Source: an uncultured Eubacteriales bacterium | GTDB lineage: Bacteria > Bacillota > Clostridia > Christensenellales > Pumilibacteraceae | Length of the DNA stretch: 6,056 nucleotides | Direction of reading: 5' to 3' | Assembly: GCA_900555875.1 (NCBI GenBank) | Contig: USNB01000075.1 | Location: 1 to 6,056, forward strand | Shown: positions 1 through 5,310 of the stretch, piece after piece | Layout of the letters: each line of letters begins with the position of its first letter | Position numbering within the stretch: position 1 is the stretch's first letter | Made by a program: the position numbers and the translations under genes | The notes under the pieces: generated by a model | Seen by the model: only the letters and a program-made list of their open reading frames with translations | The model's database searches: none | What the model was told of the DNA's origin: nothing

Positions 1-1093
1 AATGATACCCCTCTTCGTTCGCGCCCGTCACGAGATCGCGGATGCCTTCGAGCGAACGATCCACGACCGCCGTCACTTTATCGGTAAGCCCGACGCCGCC
101 TATAAAGCCGGGAACGATGCCGCTGTCCTCTCTTATGGAGGCTGCGGGGTGGATCTCTCGCTTAAGATAATTGCGAAGCTTGGTCTCGTTTACTTCGGTG
201 TCTCCGCGCACGAACACGACTATGTATTCATCCGTATCGTTATACGCATACACGACCGCTTTTGCCGTGTCTTCCGGCTTTTTGCCGAGGAAGGCGCAGA
301 CCTCTTCGATCGTTTTGGCGCCCGGAGTCGCCGCTTTGGCGAGAGGAGCGGAAACGCTTCCCGAGTTGTCGGTGATACATCCGGCGACTTCCATGTTCGC
401 GCTGTAACCGCAGTCCGGGCAAATGACGAGAGTATCCTCGCCCACATCGGACAGCAGCATGAATTCATGAGAGATCTTGCCTCCCATCATGCCGGAATCG
501 GACTTGACGGCGATGACGTTCTTTGCACCCGCCCGTCTGAATATGCGCACGTACGCTTCGTAAGCCCGCTCGTAATATGCTTCGAGATCCTCCTGCGAAG
601 TGTGGAAAGAATATGCGTCCTTCATAGTGAACTCACGCACGCGGATAAGTCCGCCGCGCGCACGCGGCTCGTCGCGGAACTTGGTCTGCAGCTGATATAT
701 CATAAAGGGATACTGCGCATACGAACGGGCTATATGATCCGCCATATGCACGGCAGCCTCTTCATGCGTCATGCCCAGCACCATTTTATTGCCGCCGCGA
801 TCCTCGAAACGCACCATCTCGCTGCCAATGCTCGTATAACGCCCCGAGCTCTGCCACAGCGACGCGGGCATTACGACGGGGAACAATACTTCCTGTCCGT
901 CGATGCGGTCCATCTCCTCGCGGATGATGTTCTGCAGCTTGCGCGATATACGCTGCGCGGGCGGCAGAAGAGAATATATACCGCTCGCAACGGGCTTCAT
1001 ATACCCGCCCTTTGTCATGAGTATCTGACTCTCTATCTGACTTACGCCGTCAACATGTTTGAGTCTTTCTCCGAGAAGTTTGCTTACTTTCAT
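1..1093 (-). CDS. proS: Prolyl-tRNA synthetase, N-terminal 364 residues (partial, runs off left edge)
   Basis: Cytoplasmic class II aminoacyl-tRNA synthetase that charges tRNA-Pro with proline. I translated the reverse complement from the ATG at 1093-1091; the frame stays open for 364 codons to the window edge. Visible class II core: motif 1 region about residues 58-80, the THEE segment (109-112), and motif 2 about 138-165 (TKFRDEPR, then GLIRVREFTMKDAYSFH), which binds ATP and the acceptor end. A GGKISHEFM stretch (204-212) and a CPDCGYSANME segment (225-235) mark the junction to the inserted YbaK-like editing domain, which fills roughly residues 225-364 and would remove mischarged alanine. 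Motif 3 and the anticodon-binding domain lie outside the window. A GGAG box six bases before the ATG supports this start. It is the last visible gene of the trkH-led run, 32 bases after the pseudouridine synthase. The family call is secure. Confidence 0.96.
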   Translation of the reverse strand, partial: MKVSKLLGERLKHVDGVSQIESQILMTKGGYMKPVASGIYSLLPPAQRISRKLQNIIREEMDRIDGQEVLFPVVMPASLWQSSGRYTSIGSEMVRFEDRGGNKMVLGMTHEEAAVHMADHIARSYAQYPFMIYQLQTKFRDEPRARGGLIRVREFTMKDAYSFHTSQEDLEAYYERAYEAYVRIFRRAGAKNVIAVKSDSGMMGGKISHEFMLLSDVGEDTLVICPDCGYSANMEVAGCITDNSGSVSAPLAKAATPGAKTIEEVCAFLGKKPEDTAKAVVYAYNDTDEYIVVFVRGDTEVNETKLRNYLKREIHPAASIREDSGIVPGFIGGVGLTDKVTAVVDRSLEGIRDLVTGANEEGYH

Positions 1094-1125
1094 ATCTTTC
1101 TCCATTCAGGCGCATGCCGCGCCGA

Positions 1126-1842
1126 TCAGTCCGAGGGTTTTACGATGCCTATATGGCGTTCGAGATTGAATATGTTCCACGGATATTCGTCCGGAGGGAA
1201 TACGCGGAATATCATGCGTTTGTCCGTCGTCGGATGACGGAACGAAAGATCGTATGACCACAGCGCGAGATGCCCGTACTGTTTATCTTTTCCGTAACGC
1301 ACGTCGCCGTATATCGGACAGCCTATAGTCGCCATCTGCACTCGTATCTGATGGCTGCGTCCGGTGTAGAGCCTGACGTCCGCGAGGTAAAGCCCTTCCT
1401 CTTCCCTGCTCTCCATCACTCCGTATTCGAGAACGGCTTTTTTCGCGCCCTCCGTGGTCATGGGAACGACGCGCACCATGTTCGCCGACGGATCCTTGAC
1501 CAGCCAATGAGTAAGCCGCGCGTGTTTGTCGCCCGGCCGCGCGGTGAGCACGGCAAGATATTTTTTGTCAAACGTTCCGTCGCGTATCTGTTCGCTGAGA
1601 CGCGCGGCAGCCTTGCTCGTGCGGGCAAAGACCATCACGCCGCCGGTCGGTCGGTCGAGACGGTGGACCAGCCCGAGATATACGTTACCGGGTTTGGAAT
1701 ACTTTTCCCTTACGTGCTCCTTCATGAGCGACAGCATGTCGCTGTCGCCCGAAACATCGCTCTGACTGGGCACTCCCTGCGGTTTGACCGCAACGAGCAC
1801 GTGATTATCCTCATAAAGCACTTTGATATCGTGATGATCCAT
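1126..1842 (-). CDS. RluA-family RNA pseudouridine synthase (short form, no S4 domain)
   Basis: Predicted to isomerise uridine to pseudouridine in rRNA or tRNA. The protein is 238 residues. The family signature HRLDRPTGG lies at residues 60-68, with Asp63 as the expected catalytic aspartate. The second conserved block, GRSHQIRVQMATIGCPIYGD (161-180), holds the Arg and His residues typical of the RluA fold. There is no N-terminal S4 RNA-binding domain: the catalytic fold begins almost at once (IKVLYEDNHVLVAVKPQG, residues 6-23). The frame is open for 80 more codons upstream, but those overlap the methyltransferase and look nothing like this family. I place the start at the ATG at 1842-1840, which has a GGAGAG box seven bases before it and lies two bases after the methyltransferase stop, suggesting translational coupling. 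The exact target uridine cannot be read from the sequence, so no specific symbol is given. Confidence 0.93.
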   Translation of the reverse strand: MDHHDIKVLYEDNHVLVAVKPQGVPSQSDVSGDSDMLSLMKEHVREKYSKPGNVYLGLVHRLDRPTGGVMVFARTSKAAARLSEQIRDGTFDKKYLAVLTARPGDKHARLTHWLVKDPSANMVRVVPMTTEGAKKAVLEYGVMESREEEGLYLADVRLYTGRSHQIRVQMATIGCPIYGDVRYGKDKQYGHLALWSYDLSFRHPTTDKRMIFRVFPPDEYPWNIFNLERHIGIVKPSD

Positions 1843-1844
1843 TT

Positions 1845-2696
1845 TCAAGCTCTCCACAGCCCCGTGCATCCGCAGGGCAGCTTTATCCCTCTGTCGCTCG
1901 TGGGCAGCGTCAGCTCGTATGCGCTCGCATTGCCGCCCGGCAGATATACTTTGAGCAGATCCTCCAGCACGGTAGGCTGAAGTCCCGTCGTATAAGAATT
2001 TATAAGAAAGAACATCGGCTCGTCCGAAAGCAGCTCCGCCGCCTGCGATATGAGCTCGCAGATATTGTCCTCGAGTTTCCACATCTCCCCGCCCGGTCCC
2101 CTGCCGTAAGACGGAGGATCCATGAGCACCGCATCGTAACGGTTGCCGCGCCGCTTTTCGCGGGCGACGAACTTCAGACAGTCATCGACTATATAACGTA
2201 TACCGTCTGAAGGACACGACGACAGCGCGGCGTTCTGCCCGCAGCGCTCCACCATGTTTTTCGCCGCATCCACATGCGTGACCTTTGCGCCTGCGGCAGC
2301 CAGAGCGACCGTCGCGCCGCCGGTATAACCGAACAGATTGAGCACCGTCGGTCTTCCGCCTCGCGCGGAGACCATATCCGCCATCACGTCCCAATTGAAC
2401 GCCTGTTCGGGGAACAGCCCCGTATGTTTGAATCCCATTGGTTTTATAAGGAACCTGAGTCTGCCGTAACTCACCGTCCACTCGCCCGGCATACGGCGTT
2501 TAGCGTCCCACCTGCCGCCGCCCGAATGCGAACGGACGTAACGCGCGTGCAGACCCGGATATGACGAAAGATCGAAGGGCGCGTCCCATATGGCCTGCGG
2601 ATCGGGCCGGAGAAGTATGATTTCCCCCCACCTCTCGAGCTTTTCGCCGCCGCCCGTCGCGATCAATTCGTAATCAGTCCACTTTTCCGTCTGCAT
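1845..2696 (-). CDS. Class I SAM-dependent methyltransferase, RlmI/RlmK-like (putative rRNA methyltransferase)
   Basis: A 283-residue Rossmann-fold methyltransferase of the group related to the 23S rRNA methyltransferases RlmI and RlmK. The N-terminus (DYELIATGGGEKLERWG, residues 8-24, then RPDPQAIW, 30-37) looks like the usual start of this family, which supports the ATG at 2696-2694. SAM-binding motif I is VLNLFGYTGGATVALAAAGA (118-137), followed by an acidic HVDAAKNM segment (141-148). Motif IV is DAVLMDPPSYGRG (188-200), where DPPSY is typical of RNA base methyltransferases. The C-terminus ends in LPCGCTGLWRA (273-283). It lacks the PUA domain seen in full-length RlmI, so the substrate is uncertain; rRNA is an inference. 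The GGAG box sits only four bases from the ATG, which is tight. The gene follows trkA after 31 bases and overlaps nothing, but its stop is two bases from the pseudouridine synthase start. Confidence 0.88.
   Translation of the reverse strand: MQTEKWTDYELIATGGGEKLERWGEIILLRPDPQAIWDAPFDLSSYPGLHARYVRSHSGGGRWDAKRRMPGEWTVSYGRLRFLIKPMGFKHTGLFPEQAFNWDVMADMVSARGGRPTVLNLFGYTGGATVALAAAGAKVTHVDAAKNMVERCGQNAALSSCPSDGIRYIVDDCLKFVAREKRRGNRYDAVLMDPPSYGRGPGGEMWKLEDNICELISQAAELLSDEPMFFLINSYTTGLQPTVLEDLLKVYLPGGNASAYELTLPTSDRGIKLPCGCTGLWRA
1850..1855 (-). promoter_or_regulatory. Ribosome binding site deciding the start of the pseudouridine synthase
   Basis: GGAGAG on the minus strand lies seven bases upstream of the ATG at 1842. 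It sits inside the last codons of the methyltransferase. Together with the position of the conserved RluA fold, it favours this start over ATG codons further upstream in the same open frame. Confidence 0.7.
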
Positions 2697-2707
2697 GCTT
2701 CTCCGTC

Positions 2708-2727
2708 GCGGTAAACGCCGTTACCGC
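2708..2727 (-). other. Hairpin in the ktrA-methyltransferase spacer
   Basis: A perfect 7-base-pair stem (GCGGTAA with TTACCGC) and a 6-base loop begin directly after the ktrA stop codon and end four bases before the GGAG box of the methyltransferase. No T-run follows, so it does not look like a classic terminator. It could stabilise the upstream messenger segment or mark a processing site; this is inference. Confidence 0.5.
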
Positions 2728-3372
2728 TCAATCGATGAATTTGGATATATCCGTTTTACGGCACATCACCATGAGCCGCTCCTCTTTGTCGAACACGTGA
2801 TCCGCGTCCGGCTGAGGGATAAGTCTGCCGTCTTTTTTAACTGCGAGGATATTGAGATTGTATTTCGAACGCACATCCTTGTCGCGTATCGTCTTCCCTT
2901 CCCATCCCTTGGGCGTGGGTATCTCATATATGGCATATTCGGGCGTGAGCTGCACATAGTCGAACACGTTGTTCGCGCTGTACAGTTCGGCGGTATGTTC
3001 CGCCACTTGTTTTTCCGCGAAAACCACTTCGTCCGCTCCGTTGCGGAGGAGGAATTTTTCCTGGATCTCCGTGCTCGCGAACGCAAGCACGTGTTTTGCA
3101 CCTCCTTCTTTGAGCAGCGACGTCGTCTGGAGCGAGGACTGGAAATTCTCGCATATCGCGACGACGCAGAGATCGAAGCTGGCGATGCCTATGCTTTCAA
3201 GCACGGATTCCTTGGTCGCATCGCCTATACGCGACGTCGTTACGAAGGGAGTGATCTCGTTGATCTTTTCCTCGTTGATATCCATAGCCATGACATGATT
3301 GCCGAGGTTGCTGAAATCCTTTGCGAGGAATTTTCCGAGTTTTCCCATTCCGATTATAAGTATTGATTTCAT
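2728..3372 (-). CDS. ktrA: Potassium uptake regulatory subunit, TrkA/KtrA family (single RCK_N + RCK_C)
   Basis: Cytosolic nucleotide-binding gating subunit that assembles on the membrane channel encoded just upstream. The protein is 214 residues, matching the single-unit KtrA form rather than the doubled TrkA of about 450 residues in enterobacteria. The RCK_N Rossmann domain covers about residues 1-130. It opens with the dinucleotide loop GMGKLGK (8-14) and has an acidic residue ending beta strand 2 (Asp31 in AMDIN), plus the conserved GDATKE segment (50-55). The RCK_C domain covers about 130-214. In related proteins RCK_N binds ATP/ADP or NAD(H), and RCK_C of some Ktr and Cpa proteins binds c-di-AMP; binding here is not shown. 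The ATG at 3372-3370 has an AAGGAG box five bases upstream. It lies 34 bases after the channel gene. trkA is an equally acceptable name. Confidence 0.94.
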   Translation of the reverse strand: MKSILIIGMGKLGKFLAKDFSNLGNHVMAMDINEEKINEITPFVTTSRIGDATKESVLESIGIASFDLCVVAICENFQSSLQTTSLLKEGGAKHVLAFASTEIQEKFLLRNGADEVVFAEKQVAEHTAELYSANNVFDYVQLTPEYAIYEIPTPKGWEGKTIRDKDVRSKYNLNILAVKKDGRLIPQPDADHVFDKEERLMVMCRKTDISKFID

Positions 3373-3406
3373 TTTCTCTCCTTAAGCGCTCACCCGAACG
3401 CATCCT

Positions 3407-4741
3407 TTATCCTATCCTTACGCTCTCCATCGGCAGTTCCGCTACCGGCTCGGAAGGAGCGCTGAAACAGAGCATGAACGTCAGACATCCCACTCGTCCG
3501 AGATACATGAGCACTGCGAGCACGACGAGCGATCCTGCGCCGAGATACGGGGTTATGCCCAGCGTCAGTCCCACAGTGCCTATGCCCGACATCACTTCGA
3601 ATACGATATCCGTCAGCGTTATCTCATACGGATTGCCTATCTCGATAATGCTTATGATGATGACGGCAAGTACGGATACGGACAGGAACATCGTGACGAA
3701 CTGAGACGCCGTCTTGATATTGCCGCTGTCTATCCTTCTTCCGAACGCCTCCACCGAATTCTTTCGCCTCGCGATGGAGAACAGCGAAAGAAGCAGTACG
3801 GCAAACGTATTGACCTTGATACCGCCTGCCGTCGAGCCGGAAGCTCCGCCCACGAACATCAGCAGTATGGTGAGGAATATAGTCACGTTGCGCACGCTCC
3901 CCATATCCAGCACGTTGAAACCGGCGGTACGCGGAGTGACCGCCGTGAAAAACGAGGAAAATATCCTCTCCGAAAGGGTCAGATCCGTTTCCACGCACAT
4001 GATGATGAGCGTGGGAATGATGATAAAAGCCGCGGTCGTTACGAGCACGAGCTTGGTGTGAAGGCTGTAACGCGTTACGTGATGACGGTTCCTGCGTATG
4101 TCCTGCCATACGAAAAAGCCCAATCCGCCGATGATTATCAGCATGGGAACGGTTATACATACGATCGGATTCCCTGAAAACTGCGTAAGCGATATGAATT
4201 CGCCGTTTCCGCGTCCGCCCATCAGGTCGAAACCGGCGTTACAAAACGCGGAAACGGCGGTAAACACCGCCACCCATATGCCTTCCGGGCCGAGCACGGG
4301 AACAAAAGCGAACGAAAGCACGAACGCGCCCGCCGCTTCGAACGTCAGCGTACCTATAAGTATCGTGCTGACCAGCTTGCCCATACCGCCCAACTCGGGA
4401 GCCGCCACGGCTTCCTGCATCACGGTGCGGCTCTTCAGGCTGATCTTTTTTCCCGCAAGACGCAGGAACGCAAATACGAACGTCATGAATCCCACGCCGC
4501 CCGTCTGTATAAGCAAAAGTATTACGATCTGCCCGAACAACGACCAGTGCGCATTGGTATCCACGGATATCAGTCCGGTAACGCACGATGACGACACGGT
4601 AACGAACATCGCGTCTATAAACGGCGTGACCTCTCCGCTCTTCGACGATACGGGCAGTATCAGCAGTACGGTCCCCACGGTTATGATCCCGAGGAAACCC
4701 AGAACAAGCAACCTTGCGGGGGTCATTCTGATCTTTCGCAT
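3407..4741 (-). CDS. ktrB: Potassium transporter membrane subunit, TrkH/KtrB family
   Basis: Integral membrane channel-like subunit for potassium uptake, 444 residues, the usual KtrB size. It shows the four-fold membrane-pore-membrane plan: pore loops at SSSCVTGLIS (50-59), SAFCNAGFDL (164-173), TAVTPRTAGFN (266-276) and VMSGIGTVGLTLG (383-395), each with the selectivity-filter glycine (Gly56, Gly170, Gly274, Gly391). The glycine-rich intramembrane gating loop FVGGASGSTAGGIK (296-309) is typical of KtrB/TrkH, and a conserved arginine lies in the last membrane helix (GRVGCLTF, Arg416). Many hydrophobic segments alternate with short charged loops; the N-terminus is short and basic. The start is the ATG at 4741-4739, preceded by GGATGGGAG at short spacing; Met6 is a possible alternative. 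It is the first gene after a promoter and pairs with the RCK subunit downstream. The cation (K+ versus some Na+) cannot be settled from sequence. Confidence 0.95.
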   Translation of the reverse strand: MRKIRMTPARLLVLGFLGIITVGTVLLILPVSSKSGEVTPFIDAMFVTVSSSCVTGLISVDTNAHWSLFGQIVILLLIQTGGVGFMTFVFAFLRLAGKKISLKSRTVMQEAVAAPELGGMGKLVSTILIGTLTFEAAGAFVLSFAFVPVLGPEGIWVAVFTAVSAFCNAGFDLMGGRGNGEFISLTQFSGNPIVCITVPMLIIIGGLGFFVWQDIRRNRHHVTRYSLHTKLVLVTTAAFIIIPTLIIMCVETDLTLSERIFSSFFTAVTPRTAGFNVLDMGSVRNVTIFLTILLMFVGGASGSTAGGIKVNTFAVLLLSLFSIARRKNSVEAFGRRIDSGNIKTASQFVTMFLSVSVLAVIIISIIEIGNPYEITLTDIVFEVMSGIGTVGLTLGITPYLGAGSLVVLAVLMYLGRVGCLTFMLCFSAPSEPVAELPMESVRIG

Positions 4742-4788
4742 TTACTCCCATCCTTTGCGCGAATGCTTAAAATACATTGCACAAGGGC

Positions 4789-4817
4789 ATTATATCATAC
4801 TATACCGCCATTTGCAA
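4789..4817 (-). promoter_or_regulatory. Sigma-A-type promoter for the ktrB-ktrA-led gene run
   Basis: Read on the minus strand, a consensus TATAAT (-10, positions 4794-4789) lies 17 bases downstream of TTGCAA (-35, positions 4817-4812), which matches four of six consensus bases. Transcription would start near 4782, leaving a leader of about 41 bases before the ATG at 4741. That leader is too short to hold a c-di-AMP (ydaO-type) riboswitch. This is a prediction from consensus and position only. Confidence 0.7.
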
Positions 4818-4933
4818 ACGAATTGACATAGTTAACCGTATATAGCAATCGCACGGAAACTCTGCGAACGTGAGAGGACTTTTCGGACAGCATTACGGGA
4901 TTTTTCGGATGACGCCGAAAATTAACACCGGCG

Positions 4934-5005
4934 GTCGATGACAGTTTCACTCTACCCTTCCTGTTTGCGCTTAAAGCGCAAACGTCCTCTCCTTGGGCAA
5001 CAAGG
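4934..5005. repeat. Intergenic palindromic repeat, copy A
   Basis: A head block (4934-4957) matches 20 of 24 bases in copy B. It is followed by a palindrome with 10-base perfect arms around one central base (GTTTGCGCTT at 4963-4972, AAGCGCAAAC at 4974-4983), then a second small hairpin (CCTTG, loop GGCAA, CAAGG at 4991-5005). Copy B has the same order of parts, and its second hairpin has the identical GGCAA loop although the arms differ. Strand is undefined. The layout resembles short two-hairpin intergenic repeats common in gut Clostridia; that family link is from general knowledge and was not searched. Confidence 0.65.
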
Positions 5006-5065
5006 GGTCGGCAAAAGTACGGTTAAATACCATAATATATCAACTTAATAAGTCAGCAGAGGCTT

Positions 5066-5157
5066 GACGATGACAGTCTCACTCCACTCGCCCTGTCCGT
5101 CGGTCGCGCCTTCGGCGCTTTGCGACGAACTTCCCTCCCTTTGGCAAAAAGGGAGGG
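5066..5157. repeat. Intergenic palindromic repeat, copy B
   Basis: The head block at 5066-5089 matches copy A at 20 of 24 bases. A first hairpin spans 5099-5126, with inner stem GCGCC/GGCGC, loop TTC and outer GTCG/CGAC pairing. A second, very strong hairpin at 5133-5157 has perfect 10-base arms (CCCTCCCTTT and AAAGGGAGGG) around loop GGCAA. Neither hairpin is followed by a clear T-run on either strand, so these are not obvious terminators. The start of the copy is 132 bases from the start of copy A. Confidence 0.7.
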
Positions 5158-5169
5158 CTGTATTAAAGA

Positions 5170-5187
5170 CCGCGCCGAATGGCGCGG
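5170..5187 (-). terminator. Possible second terminator hairpin after ileS
   Basis: A perfect 7-base-pair stem (CCGCGCC with GGCGCGG) has a 4-base loop. On the minus strand it is followed by TCTTTAAT, a weak T-rich tail. It could back up the stronger hairpin at 5275-5304. It could equally be part of the palindromic repeat cluster; on the plus strand a T-rich tail also follows, but there is no plus-strand gene to terminate. Confidence 0.35.
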
Positions 5188-5266
5188 GAATTTATCTTCT
5201 TTTGGGTGGGTGGGCGGAAACTATCCATTCGCGCCGTTAGCGCCACCTTACTTCCTGCCCCGACAC

Positions 5267-5304
5267 AAAAGTGCTGTGCGCCGTCCCGAACGGGACGGCG
5301 CACA
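5267..5304 (-). terminator. Probable rho-independent terminator of ileS
   Basis: A perfect 14-base-pair GC-rich inverted repeat (5275-5288 with 5291-5304) has only two central bases, so the real loop would be about four. It begins six bases beyond the ileS stop codon. On the minus strand a TTTT run (5270-5267) follows four bases after the stem, which is a short, slightly displaced T-tract. Position right after ileS and stem strength make termination likely; efficiency is uncertain. Confidence 0.7.
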
Positions 5305-5310
5305 CGCAAA

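Larger units (their letters stand above)
4742..5310. other. Non-coding intergenic region between ileS and ktrB
   Basis: This 569-base stretch holds no open frame that looks like a gene. From right to left it contains the ileS terminator hairpin, a short palindrome (GCGC/GCGC, 5231-5243), the hairpin at 5170-5187, repeat copy B, an AT-rich island (about 5021-5053), repeat copy A, a small inverted repeat (TTTTCGG at 4902-4908 with CCGAAAA at 4915-4921), the octamer TTTTCGGA twice (4880-4887 and 4902-4909), and the ktrB promoter. No tRNA, riboswitch or T-box structure was recognised by eye. Confidence 0.75.

Noticed and set aside
2..1237. Long plus-strand open frame of 411 codons
   Set aside because: It is antisense to proS, whose translation shows clear ProRS motifs. 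The plus-strand product is rich in Arg and His with no recognisable domain, as expected for a mirror of a GC-biased gene.
1843..2082. An 80-codon N-terminal extension of the pseudouridine synthase
   Set aside because: It would overlap the conserved C-terminal part of the methyltransferase, is low in family resemblance, and the ATG at 1842 has its own well-spaced GGAGAG box.
2695..3366. Plus-strand open frame of 223 codons opposite ktrA
   Set aside because: It mirrors a clear RCK-domain protein and has no family resemblance or credible upstream signals of its own.
4098..4826. Plus-strand open frame of 242 codons opposite ktrB
   Set aside because: Its Pro/Thr/Ser/Asn-rich product is the antisense image of a hydrophobic membrane protein; ktrB has all four pore loops in the other strand.
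4823..4828. TTGACA on the plus strand as a -35 box
   Set aside because: The nearest TATA-like sequences on that strand follow after only 10-12 bases, too short a spacer, and no plus-strand gene lies downstream.
4742..5060. Possible c-di-AMP (ydaO-type) riboswitch before the potassium genes
   Set aside because: Such switches often precede ktr genes, but the predicted start near 4782 leaves only about 41 bases of leader, and I could not find the conserved ydaO segments in the minus strand upstream.
4934..5304. CRISPR array
   Set aside because: There are only two diverged copies with different internal sequence and no regular spacers; the structure fits palindromic intergenic repeats instead.
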